A stretch of 64,000 nt of DNA, taken from contig NZ_AOID01000047.1 of the NCBI RefSeq assembly GCF_000337195.1, forward strand, positions 29,303 to 93,302. The letters run 5' to 3'. Source of the stretch: Natrinema versiforme JCM 10478 (GTDB lineage: Archaea; Halobacteriota; Halobacteria; Halobacteriales; Natrialbaceae). Both the position numbers and the translations under genes were made by a program. A model generated the notes under the pieces. That model was not told the DNA's origin. It did not search any database and worked only from the letters and a program-made list of their open reading frames with translations. Every line of letters begins with the position of its first letter. The stretch's first letter is position 1. Of this stretch, positions 43,796 through 52,558 are shown one piece after another.

Positions 43796-44245
43796 ATGAC
43801 TACGGAAGACGAACAGGTGGACGAACCGATCGATATCCTCTTGGTCGAACCGAACCCCGGCGACAGTCGGCTCTTCGAAGAGAAGTTCACGGACGCGAAA
43901 CTCCTGAACACCATCCACACCGTCTCCGACGGGCAGTCCGCGCTGGATTTCGTCCGCCAGCGAAACGAGTATACGGACGAACCGCGCCCGGACATCATCC
44001 TCCTCGAGCCACAGCTCCCCGGGAAGAGCGGGATCGACGTCCTCTCGGAACTGAAAAACGAGCCGACGCTCGACGGGATCCCAGTGGTCGTGCTCACGAG
44101 TTCGGACGCCGGCGAGAAGATCGTTCAGTCCCACGGCCTCGAGGCGGACACCTACATTCAGAAGCCGGTCGAACCCGAGGACTTCGTCGAGTTCGTGCAG
44201 TCGATCGAGGACTTCTGGTTCGCGATCGTGCAGAAGCCGGCGTAG
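43796..44245 (+). CDS. Degenerate single-domain response regulator (pseudo-receiver)
   Basis: 149 residues, Rcp1-like receiver fold. Compared with the canonical VEDNPGD and LLDLNLPGKDG, this one has VEPNPGD and LLEPQLPGKSG. One of the two acidic metal ligands is Pro19, and the phospho-acceptor is Glu71. Thr101 (LTSS) and Lys123 (QKPV) remain. It therefore probably cannot be phosphorylated normally and may be locked active. A TTTTA box about 28 nt upstream supports a leaderless ATG at 43796. No kinase is adjacent. Confidence 0.85.
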   Translation: MTTEDEQVDEPIDILLVEPNPGDSRLFEEKFTDAKLLNTIHTVSDGQSALDFVRQRNEYTDEPRPDIILLEPQLPGKSGIDVLSELKNEPTLDGIPVVVLTSSDAGEKIVQSHGLEADTYIQKPVEPEDFVEFVQSIEDFWFAIVQKPA

Positions 44246-44449
44246 TACCCTGTCGACTCGTCTTCCGTACCTGCTCGGACGAACCGACAACCTCCTGCCA
44301 CGCTCGATGAATCCGAGTCCAGTGACCGCTAACCGGACCGTCGGAGTCCGGACATCGCGGGCGGATACTGACGCCGCAGAAGGTGACGTGACCGCCCGTG
44401 TCGCCCCCCGGAACCCTTTTACAATTCACTCACCTATCCGTTTCCAACG

Positions 44450-44872
44450 ATGGGACTGGGCTCCGATATGTACCGACAGCAGATCCTCGACCACTACAAG
44501 AACCCCCGTAACTACGGGGAACTCGAGGATCCCACCTTCACCCACATCGGCGAAAACCCGATGTGCGGCGACGAGATTCGCATGGACGTCGTCCTTGACG
44601 ACGACGAGGAGACGATCGAGCGGGTCGCGTTCAAAGGCGACGGCTGTGCGATCAGTCAGGCCTCCGCCAGCATGCTCTCGGGGAAACTCGCCGGCAAGAC
44701 CCTCGAGGAACTCCACGAGATGGATCGCGACGACGTGATCGACATGCTCGGCGTCGACATCTCGCCGATGCGAGTCAAGTGTGCGGTGCTGGCCGAGAAG
44801 GTCGCACAGGACGGCGCGGAGATCTACCAGGGCGACCTCGACGTGGACAAGACGACGACCGAAGACGACTGA
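44450..44872 (+). CDS. sufU: Fe-S assembly scaffold SufU (IscU-like)
   Basis: 140 residues. The three ligand cysteines are in NPMCGDEIRM, GDGCAISQAS and VKCAVL. MYRQQILDHYKNPRNYGEL is the family N-terminus. It accepts sulfur from SufS, as a zinc-dependent sulfurtransferase or scaffold. The start could be 44450 or the ATG at 44468 (MYRQQIL). Confidence 0.93.
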   Translation: MGLGSDMYRQQILDHYKNPRNYGELEDPTFTHIGENPMCGDEIRMDVVLDDDEETIERVAFKGDGCAISQASASMLSGKLAGKTLEELHEMDRDDVIDMLGVDISPMRVKCAVLAEKVAQDGAEIYQGDLDVDKTTTEDD

Positions 44873-44963
44873 CGCCGCTCGTCTCCGGCGGCAACCAAAA
44901 TCGAGAGCCGCGTTCTCTTTTCCCGATCGTCGCTGCCGATCTCGAAGCGCGTTGCTGGTGCCG

Positions 44964-46859
44964 TTACCGCTCAGGACGGACCTCGTACAGCGGGTTCGGA
45001 ACGGTGCCGTGCTCGACCGCGTGGGGGCGCTTGGGGCGGTCGCCGTAGCCGATGTCGACGATCCGGTTGCGGTTCAGGGTCAGCTTCGGGACCGTCGGCT
45101 CGAGCAGGTCGAACAGTTCGAACCGGTCCTCGAGTTCGGGGAACTGCGCGTGGTAGTCCTTGACGGCGTCCCGGACCTGCTCCCAGAAGCGCTCTTCGGG
45201 GTAGTCGTGATGGCGGGCCAGCAGGTCCGCGAGGTACCGATAGACGCCGACGAACAGGCCGTAGACGACGAACAGGCGCAGTTCCTCCGGCGGCACGGAC
45301 AGCAACACGTCCTCGAGATCCTCCGGAAGCCCCTGTAGTTCCTCGAGGGGCGCTTCGGCCACGTTGACGTCGTCGACGAAGTCCTTGACGGCGAGCCGCG
45401 ACGGCCGGTCGTCCTCGAGAACGAGGATCGTGTTCTCGCCGTGGGGCGAGAAGGCGGTTCCGTACCGATAGAGGTAGTGCAACAGCGGCGGGAGCATCGT
45501 GGCGAACAGTTCGTCGAGCCACTCGGAGAGCTCGAGGTCGGAGCGCTCAACCAGCTTCGAGATCACGGGTTCGCCGTCCTCGACGTGCAGTAGCGCGGAG
45601 AGGGTCATCGCGCGCTCGCCCTCGTCGATCAGGTCCGTGACGCTCTCGCGCCAGACACACCCCAGCAGCTCGTTGTACTGATAGGCCGGGGCCTCGAGCG
45701 CGTCGAACGTCGGGTGATCGAAGTTCACGCCAGCGATCTCGCCGGGGAGGACGACCTCGCACTCCTCGCGCAGGAACGGATCCGAGTCCCGCACGTCCTT
45801 GACGTACTCCGTGACCAGCGGCGCGGCTTCGGTCCGCTCGCCGGGCAGCCCCCGCCAGACGAGCGTGTTGATGATCTGCATCGGGAGCTTGACGTTGTGC
45901 TTCGCCGGCTCGTCGGCGTTGACGAGCGTTCGGACCGACTGCATGGGCAGGTAGTCGTCCGGCCCTTCGCCCAGCGGGACGATGTCGTCCGTCGCGAGCT
46001 CTCTGCCGAACAGCGGCACGATGGCGTTCTCCCACTGCCAGTCGTGGACCGGCAAGAAGAGATACTCGTCGGGGTCAAGGTCGCGGCCCTCGAGTTCCGC
46101 GCGGAACCGGTCGTACCGGTTCCCGAGTTCCGACTCGAGCAGCGCCTCGTGATCGAGCCCCTCGACGCTGACGAACTCGGCGGCCTCGCGCGAGACGGCA
46201 CACCACGAGAGCCGGATCGACTCGCCGCGCTCGGGCGCGTAGTCGCGGTAGTCGTCGTACCCCCAGCCGACCCGGCCCTTGTTGAACGTGAGCCACGGGT
46301 GACCGGTCATCTCGCCCTCGATCTCGGGGTAGGACATGTCGAGGACCGATTTACCGTCGTCGGTTGAGCTGCCATCCCCGCCGTTGTCGGCGTTCTCGGC
46401 GTCGATGTGGGCGTCCGCGAGCAGCGTGTTCGTGTACTCGCGGACGAGGTGACTGGCCGTGATCGAGTCCATGTCGATCGTCGGCTCGAGGTCGACGACG
46501 AACTGCAGCGGATCGTCGGCGGGTTCGAACCCGTCGCCCGCGTCACGTTCGATCGAGTCGACGCGAACGCTGAGGCTGTCCCAGAACCGCTCGACGGCCT
46601 CGAAGCGATAGCGCGTTCCCTCGAGGTCGACTTCGTAAGTGCTCCACTCCGTCGAGTAGGCAGCCGGGTCGTTCGAGTCGTCCGCGATCCGTTCCGGCTC
46701 GAGGATGTCCTCGTAGGTAAACTCCCGGAGGATCTTGGCGAGCAGTTCCCGCCCGGCGTCGGCCCAGCGGTCCGCGGTCAGCACGTCGTCTAGCGTGTCG
46801 ATTCCGTCGAGTCCGTACTCGGTCTCGTCTTGGTCGATAGTGTGTGGTGTGTTCTGCAT
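44964..46859 (-). CDS. iucC: NIS siderophore synthetase (IucC/RhbF-like)
   Basis: 631 residues. The IucA/IucC fold motifs are GHPWLTFNKGRVGWGYDDY (ATP site), LPVHDWQWENAIVP and SPHGENTILVLEDDRPSRLAVKDFVDD. It joins a hydroxylated, acylated diamine to citrate or a citryl intermediate, using ATP. It is last in the six-gene operon and starts 3 bp after the monooxygenase stop. It probably makes the second amide of a schizokinen-like citrate siderophore. Confidence 0.92.
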   Translation of the reverse strand: MQNTPHTIDQDETEYGLDGIDTLDDVLTADRWADAGRELLAKILREFTYEDILEPERIADDSNDPAAYSTEWSTYEVDLEGTRYRFEAVERFWDSLSVRVDSIERDAGDGFEPADDPLQFVVDLEPTIDMDSITASHLVREYTNTLLADAHIDAENADNGGDGSSTDDGKSVLDMSYPEIEGEMTGHPWLTFNKGRVGWGYDDYRDYAPERGESIRLSWCAVSREAAEFVSVEGLDHEALLESELGNRYDRFRAELEGRDLDPDEYLFLPVHDWQWENAIVPLFGRELATDDIVPLGEGPDDYLPMQSVRTLVNADEPAKHNVKLPMQIINTLVWRGLPGERTEAAPLVTEYVKDVRDSDPFLREECEVVLPGEIAGVNFDHPTFDALEAPAYQYNELLGCVWRESVTDLIDEGERAMTLSALLHVEDGEPVISKLVERSDLELSEWLDELFATMLPPLLHYLYRYGTAFSPHGENTILVLEDDRPSRLAVKDFVDDVNVAEAPLEELQGLPEDLEDVLLSVPPEELRLFVVYGLFVGVYRYLADLLARHHDYPEERFWEQVRDAVKDYHAQFPELEDRFELFDLLEPTVPKLTLNRNRIVDIGYGDRPKRPHAVEHGTVPNPLYEVRPER

Positions 46860-46862
46860 GAA

Positions 46863-48404
46863 TTACTCCGTATCGAGCGGTCGCGGTCGCGCCTCGTCCG
46901 TGCGAACCGGCGCGTGGTCGGCGAACTGTTCGACGTCGAAATCCTGGAAGACGGTGTCGCGGTCGATCGGATACACCTCGCGGCCGGCGAGCCGATCGAT
47001 AATCACCGCGTTTCGGTGACAGCCGAGTCCGAGGTCCGGCGTGCCGACGCCGTGGGTGTGCATCTCGGCGTTCTGGACGAACACGCGGCCGCCGCCGTCC
47101 GGGCCGCCGAACTCGCCCTCGAGGCGGTAGTCCTCGGTCACGCGGACCCGGCCCCGGTCGTCGAACGCGATCCGGTCGGCGATCGGCTCGAGGAAGGTCG
47201 GCGTCGGTCGCTGGTAGCCCGTGCCGAAGATCACGGCGTCGGTCTCGAGGGCGAACTGCTGTTCTTGCTGTCGTTGCTTGCACTCGAGCCAGTAGCTGCC
47301 CTCGATTCGCTCGAGGTCGCGGACCGCGGTCGTCGCGAGCATGCCGAAGTCGGGGTCGCGGTCGCCGATCGACCGCTCGTAGAGGGTGTCGTAGATCCGC
47401 TCGCTGGTCTCGGGGTCGATCCCCTTGTACAGCAGGTCCTGCTCGGCCAGCAGGTCGTCCTTGCGCGACTGGGGCAGATCATAGAAGTACGCCGTGTACT
47501 CGGGCGTGAAGTGCTGGAGCCCGAGCTTCGAGTACTCCATCGGGAAGAAGCCGTCCGAACGGGTGAGCCAGTCGAGCCGGTAGTCGCGGGCGGACTGGCG
47601 CTCGAGCAGGTCGAGGACGACCTCGGCGGCGCTCTGCCCGGAGCCGACGACGGTGATCGAGTCGGCCGCGAGGACGTCCGCGCGGCGCTCGAGGTAGTCG
47701 GCGGTATGGAACACGCGATCGTCTCCCGGCACGTCGGCGTCGGTGTACTCGCGGGCGAACTCGGGTACGGCGGGCCGGGAGCCGACGCCCATCACGAGGT
47801 CATCGGCGCGGTAGCGATAGCGCTGGCCCGTTTCGGGGGCGACGGCCTCGACGATGAACATTCCGTCGTCGTCCGTTCCGTCGCTTTCCGTCCCGTCGGA
47901 CTCGTCACGTCCGCCGCTCGCGCCCGCCTCGACGTACTCGACGTGCGTCACCTCCCGTCCGAACTGGGTCGTCGGCACGGTCTCGGCCACCCAGCGCAGG
48001 TACTCGTCGTACTCCCGGCGCGGGAGCTGGAACGTCTCGTAGAAGTAGAACTCGTAGATCCGATCGCGCTCGCGGACGTAGTTGAGGAAGCTGTAGGGGT
48101 TCGTGGGATCGGCCATCGTCACCAGATCCGCGATGAACGGCACCTCGAGCGTGACGCCCTCGATTAGCATCCCCTTATGCCACGCGAACTCAGGGTCGCG
48201 CTCTAAGAAGATCGCGTCGAGGTCGAGAGCCGGGTCCGCGCCGTCGAGCAGCGCCGCGAGGCCGAGGTTGAACGGGCCGAGGCCGACGCCGAGCACGTCG
48301 TAGCGGCCGCGGTCGATGACGGTGTCGGAGTCGTCTCGGTCGACGGCGTCCCCGTCGTCTCGATCGCCGTCGACGACGGCGATCGATTTGCCCTGCTCAG
48401 TCAT
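46863..48404 (-). CDS. iucD: FAD-dependent amine N-monooxygenase (IucD/RhbE-like)
   Basis: 513 residues. The FAD motif is VLGVGLGPFNLGLAALL, the NADPH motif is ITVVGSGQSAAEVVLDLL, and the IFGTGYQRPTPTFL segment is typical of lysine/ornithine N-hydroxylases. In this operon the likely substrate is 1,3-diaminopropane. The N-terminal 30 residues are an acidic extension. It overlaps the acetyltransferase gene by 8 nt. Confidence 0.93.
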   Translation of the reverse strand: MTEQGKSIAVVDGDRDDGDAVDRDDSDTVIDRGRYDVLGVGLGPFNLGLAALLDGADPALDLDAIFLERDPEFAWHKGMLIEGVTLEVPFIADLVTMADPTNPYSFLNYVRERDRIYEFYFYETFQLPRREYDEYLRWVAETVPTTQFGREVTHVEYVEAGASGGRDESDGTESDGTDDDGMFIVEAVAPETGQRYRYRADDLVMGVGSRPAVPEFAREYTDADVPGDDRVFHTADYLERRADVLAADSITVVGSGQSAAEVVLDLLERQSARDYRLDWLTRSDGFFPMEYSKLGLQHFTPEYTAYFYDLPQSRKDDLLAEQDLLYKGIDPETSERIYDTLYERSIGDRDPDFGMLATTAVRDLERIEGSYWLECKQRQQEQQFALETDAVIFGTGYQRPTPTFLEPIADRIAFDDRGRVRVTEDYRLEGEFGGPDGGGRVFVQNAEMHTHGVGTPDLGLGCHRNAVIIDRLAGREVYPIDRDTVFQDFDVEQFADHAPVRTDEARPRPLDTE

Positions 48405-49062
48405 TGCCGCTCACCTCGGCGGGGTCCGTCGCTTCGCCGTCGGCGGTCGGTGGCCAGATCTCGCGTTCGAATCGTTCGCGCGAGCAGACGATCAGATTCG
48501 CCGTCTTCGACTCCTCGGGGAACGCGAACTCGCCGCGGGACTCGAAGCCACAGCGCTCCGCGGTCGCGAGGACCGCGTCGTTGCGAGCGTCGGGTTCGCC
48601 GACGACCCGATCGGTCTCGGGGTGGCCGAACTGGAAGGCCACCATTGCGCGGAGGAGGGCCACCGCGTACCCCTCGCCGACGTACTCCGGCGGACCGAAC
48701 AGGAGATGAACCCCTTGATCGGCCGGCTCGGCGTCGTAGTACGCCGCCAGCTCGTCCTCTACGGCCCAGTAGCGCTCCCAGTAGCTCACCGGGACGTGAT
48801 CCAGACAGCCGATATACAGCGTCTGGTGGTCGTCCGTGAGTTTCTCGCGGAACGTTTCGCGGAACGCGGGTAACGGCTCGTCGAGATCCCACGAGGGCTT
48901 GACGTGATCCGAGCCGAGCCACGCGTGCAGCCGGCCGAGATCACGCTCGAGCGAGACCGGCCGGAAGCCGATGTGGCGGTCGATCGTCTCGTCGTAGTAC
49001 TCGAAGTCGTATTCCGAGACGACCGTGGCGTGCGGGCCGCGGGACGGCTCTCGCGCCGTCAT
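48397..49062 (-). CDS. iucB: Siderophore N-acetyltransferase (IucB/RhbD-like GNAT)
   Basis: 221 residues. YYDETIDRHIGFRPVSLERDLGRLHAWLGSDHVKPSWDL is typical of the siderophore GNAT subfamily, and VGEGYAVALLRAMVAFQFG holds the acetyl-CoA loop. It acylates the hydroxylated diamine to the hydroxamate. The start at 49062 overlaps the upstream synthetase by 4 nt; a longer frame to 49239 is spurious. Confidence 0.9.
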   Translation of the reverse strand: MTAREPSRGPHATVVSEYDFEYYDETIDRHIGFRPVSLERDLGRLHAWLGSDHVKPSWDLDEPLPAFRETFREKLTDDHQTLYIGCLDHVPVSYWERYWAVEDELAAYYDAEPADQGVHLLFGPPEYVGEGYAVALLRAMVAFQFGHPETDRVVGEPDARNDAVLATAERCGFESRGEFAFPEESKTANLIVCSRERFEREIWPPTADGEATDPAEVSGND

Positions 49063-50972
49063 CGACTCACCTCCGTCCCGGCGTCGTCGGCCGCGGCCGA
49101 ACCGTGTGACTCCGCCGCTTCCGGCGTCTCTGCGTCGACGAGCGGGTTCCGTACGTCGGCGTAGACCGACTGCTCGTCGAGCGAGGGCGCGTCGAGTTCG
49201 TCTAACCCCCGGAAGCGAGTCAGCAGGTTCGCCTTGCACGGCACGGTCGCCGACTCAAGCAGCGGGTCCAGAATCGACGTGCCGGGCCGGTCGAACTCCC
49301 GGAGCGACTCGAGTTCCGCCCGGAGGACGGCGAGCAGCCGGTGTTCGTCGACTAGTCCCGCGGTCCCGAAGGCGTTGATCACACCGAACGCGTTGTTGAG
49401 GATGATGTAGTACCGAATCCGCTCGTCGGCGACCGTGTCGGGACAGACGCTGCCGGCCCGCTCGCCGACGCCGGGCAGCAGGGACTCGAGTCGCTCGTAC
49501 GCGCTTTCGGGGAAGTAGTAGCCCTGATTGTCCCGGTAGCGGAACTCGTCGGGGTAGCCCGCCTCGTCCAGCGTGAGCATGCTGTTTTGCTGGTGGGCCT
49601 CGAGGCCGATCCCCCGCTCGAGGTAGAGCCATAGCAGCGGCCGCACCGAGATCGACAGATAGCGCCGGAACCACTCCTCGCTGACCGCGGCGGCGTCGCG
49701 ACCCTCGCGGTCGGCGATGGCGCGGACGACGCGGCCGAGCCGTGAGTCGCTGTCGCCGATCCCGTCCTGACAGAGCGCGACGACCGGCGTCGCCCGCCGG
49801 GCGTCCGCACCGCGGAAGGGGTTCTCCCGGAGGACGATCTCGAAGCCGGATTCGTCGCCCTCGAGGCCCAGCGCGTCCGGATCGATCGTCAGGTAGGCCG
49901 GGTCTCGGACCACGTCGAATCCGGGGTATCGCTCGCGCAGGTCGTCGCCGAGGTCGGTCGCCAGCAGGTCCGAGATCGCGACCCCGCGCTCGAGTTCCGG
50001 GCGCTTGTTCGTCCGCAACGAGTTGGTGATCTCGACGGCGAGCGAGCCCTTGACCATGAACGGCGAGTCTGGCGCGTACAGCGTCCGCACGGACGTCGTC
50101 GGGTAGAACTCCCGGCCAAGTTCCCCCAGCGACTCGAGTTCGCCCGCGGCGACCAGTTCCTGCACTGCGTCGCGCTCGAATAGCCGCTCGGCCTGCCACG
50201 GATGCACGGGCAGAATAACGTCGTCCTCAGCGAGGTATCCGTCGAGGACGGACTCGGCGACGGCCGGATCCTCTCGCAGCGCCTTGCGGACCCATTCTGC
50301 CGCGGAGTCCTCGCGGGCGGACTCGCTCTCGACGATTTCGGGAGCCGCGCGGACGTAGTGCAGCGGGAACGAGCCCTCGAGTTCCGGCGCGTAGCGCTCG
50401 GCGTCGCGCTCCATCCCCCGACGACTCTTCGGCGTCGGATGCCGGAGGTGGCCGAAGACGAGCGACTGCTCGGCCTCGCGGAACGTGAAGTCGGTGCCGT
50501 ACAGAGCGTCTTCGTCCCCCGAACGGGCGTCGACGTACCGCTCGATGCTCCGACAGGATCGCACCACTCGCTCGAGGAGATCGTCGCGGCTCCCGTCCGC
50601 GCCGCGTTCGATCTCGAGTTCCTTCGTCGCGAGCGCCGCGAGCGTGGCGTAGTCGAGTTCGACCGGCTCGCCGCTACCACCGGCCCGATAGGACGCGGGA
50701 AGCTCGAACAGATGGCGGCCAGTCGGGGAGCGGTACGCGACGGGAACGAATAGCTCGATCCCCTGATTCGGCAGCGGGCACCGCAGGACGAGCCCGCTCG
50801 CCGGTTGGCAGTCGATCGGAACGTCCACGGCGGCGACGAACTCGCCGGTCCCGGTCTCGTGGCAGTAGCAGTTCAGGAAGCTATGCACCGTCGCCTCGCG
50901 GGCGACTCGCGTCGCGTCGACATCGCGCTCGTCGGTCGCCGTCGTCGGTGTGGGTGAATGTGGTTGTGTCAT
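49059..50972 (-). CDS. iucA: NIS siderophore synthetase (IucA/RhbC-like)
   Basis: 637 residues. GHLRHPTPKSRRGM near residue 185, ILPVHPWQAERL, TTSVRTLYAPDSPFMVKGSLAVEITNSLRTNKRPEL and GIGLEAHQQNSMLTLDEAG are IucA/IucC family blocks. It probably catalyses the first condensation with citrate. It lies directly after the decarboxylase with a 4-nt overlap. Confidence 0.92.
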   Translation of the reverse strand: MTQPHSPTPTTATDERDVDATRVAREATVHSFLNCYCHETGTGEFVAAVDVPIDCQPASGLVLRCPLPNQGIELFVPVAYRSPTGRHLFELPASYRAGGSGEPVELDYATLAALATKELEIERGADGSRDDLLERVVRSCRSIERYVDARSGDEDALYGTDFTFREAEQSLVFGHLRHPTPKSRRGMERDAERYAPELEGSFPLHYVRAAPEIVESESAREDSAAEWVRKALREDPAVAESVLDGYLAEDDVILPVHPWQAERLFERDAVQELVAAGELESLGELGREFYPTTSVRTLYAPDSPFMVKGSLAVEITNSLRTNKRPELERGVAISDLLATDLGDDLRERYPGFDVVRDPAYLTIDPDALGLEGDESGFEIVLRENPFRGADARRATPVVALCQDGIGDSDSRLGRVVRAIADREGRDAAAVSEEWFRRYLSISVRPLLWLYLERGIGLEAHQQNSMLTLDEAGYPDEFRYRDNQGYYFPESAYERLESLLPGVGERAGSVCPDTVADERIRYYIILNNAFGVINAFGTAGLVDEHRLLAVLRAELESLREFDRPGTSILDPLLESATVPCKANLLTRFRGLDELDAPSLDEQSVYADVRNPLVDAETPEAAESHGSAAADDAGTEVSR

Positions 50973-52558
50973 GCGGAATCGATCACCTCGCGTTCGAGGG
51001 CCTCGCCGCGGTCGACGATCGAATCGAGGGCCTCGCGGAGGTTGGAAACGGTCGTCTTCGGGTTCAGAAGGGTGAACTTCAGCGCGGCGGTACCGTCGAC
51101 TTCGGTGCGAGCGAGGACGACCTCGCCGTCGGCCAACAGCTCGTCGCGAATCGCGCGGTTCACGCGGTCGACGGGCGGGGTGGCAGGTTCGTCTCCTGCG
51201 TCCCGCCCGCCGGCCTCGCTCGCTCGAGTCAGCCGGTCCGAGCGGTACCGGAAGACCACCGCGCTCAGCTCGGGCTCACAGCACAGTTCCAGCGCCGGCT
51301 CGGCTCGAATCTCGTCGGCGACCGCGTCGGCCAGTTCGCAGACGTACTCGACGCAGTCGGCCACGCCGGCCCGGCCCAGCGCGTTGAACGTCACGAACGG
51401 CTTCAGCGCGTCGAATCGGCGCGTCGTCTGCGTCGATTTCGAGACGAGGTTCGGCACCCCTGCCGCGTCGTCGCGCTCGGGGTTGAGGTAGGCCGCGTTG
51501 CGCTCGAGGAACCGATACTTGTCGCCGTCGCGCAACAGAAACGCGCCGCAGCTGATCGGCTGGTAGAACAGCTTGTGGAAGTCGACGGCGATCGAGTCGG
51601 CGCAGTCGATGCCCGTGAGTTTCGATCGGAGGCGGTCGCTGATCGCACACGCACCGCCATAGGCGGCGTCGACGTGGAACCACAGGCCCTGATCGGCGGC
51701 CCGATCGGCGAGCGCGCGAAGCGGGTCGATACTGCCGAAGTCGGTCGTCCCGGCGGTGCCGATGAGCGCGAACGGGTGCCGGCCGTCGGCCTCGAGGCGC
51801 TCGAGCGTCTCGTCCAGCGCCACGAGATCGATACGGCGGTCGCTGTCGGTCGGTACCGTGACGACCGCGTCCTCGCCGAGCCCGAGGTGGTGGGCGGCCT
51901 GCTCGGCCGTGAAGTGGGCGGCGTCCGAACAGAGCACGCGAAGGTCCGAGGCCTCGGGCGGCAGTCCGTCGGTCTGGACGGTCCGGTCGAATTCCGTCTC
52001 GCAGTACCAGTCGCGGGCCAGCAAGAGCCCGAGGAAGTTCGACGCCGTGCCCCCGCCCGTGAAGACGCCGTCCGCGCCGGCCGGATACCCGAACAGCGCA
52101 CAGCAGGCGTCGACGACGCGCTCCTCGAGGACCGAGGCCGCAGGGGCCTGATCGAACGAGTCCATCGACTGGTTCGTCCCCGAAAGCAGCAGTTCCGCGG
52201 CCAGCGCTGGGATCGCTGGCGGGCAGTGGAGATGAGCGATGCAGCCGGGGTCGTGGACCCGAACTGAATCCCCAAGCACCTCGTCGGCGACCGTCTCGAG
52301 GACGCTCTCGAGCGAGTCGCCCTCGTCCGGGAAGACCGCGAGGTCGTCGATGCGCTCGCGCAGCGTCTCGTGGTCGGTCCCCTCGTAGGGGTCCGTCGCG
52401 GTTGCGAACGACTCGACGAGATGCTCGCGCGCCCGGTCGATCGCGTCCTCGTAGGCGGCGTTGCCCGCTTCGTCGCCGAGGAACGCGCTCGCGGCGTCCG
52501 GCGGCGTCGGTTCGTCAGGGTCCGAACGGACCCGGCCTGCAAACTCGTTACCCGTCAT
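50969..52558 (-). CDS. ddc: PLP-dependent 2,4-diaminobutyrate decarboxylase
   Basis: 529 residues, group II decarboxylase. The PLP Lys is in VDFHKLFYQPISCGAF. WFHVDAAYGGACAIS and FTGGGTASNFLGLLLARD are family motifs. With the aminotransferase it turns aspartate semialdehyde, via 2,4-diaminobutyrate, into 1,3-diaminopropane, the amine unit of schizokinen-type siderophores. The ATG at 52558 overlaps the aminotransferase stop by 4 nt; the longer frame to 53221 is noise. Confidence 0.92.
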   Translation of the reverse strand: MTGNEFAGRVRSDPDEPTPPDAASAFLGDEAGNAAYEDAIDRAREHLVESFATATDPYEGTDHETLRERIDDLAVFPDEGDSLESVLETVADEVLGDSVRVHDPGCIAHLHCPPAIPALAAELLLSGTNQSMDSFDQAPAASVLEERVVDACCALFGYPAGADGVFTGGGTASNFLGLLLARDWYCETEFDRTVQTDGLPPEASDLRVLCSDAAHFTAEQAAHHLGLGEDAVVTVPTDSDRRIDLVALDETLERLEADGRHPFALIGTAGTTDFGSIDPLRALADRAADQGLWFHVDAAYGGACAISDRLRSKLTGIDCADSIAVDFHKLFYQPISCGAFLLRDGDKYRFLERNAAYLNPERDDAAGVPNLVSKSTQTTRRFDALKPFVTFNALGRAGVADCVEYVCELADAVADEIRAEPALELCCEPELSAVVFRYRSDRLTRASEAGGRDAGDEPATPPVDRVNRAIRDELLADGEVVLARTEVDGTAALKFTLLNPKTTVSNLREALDSIVDRGEALEREVIDSA

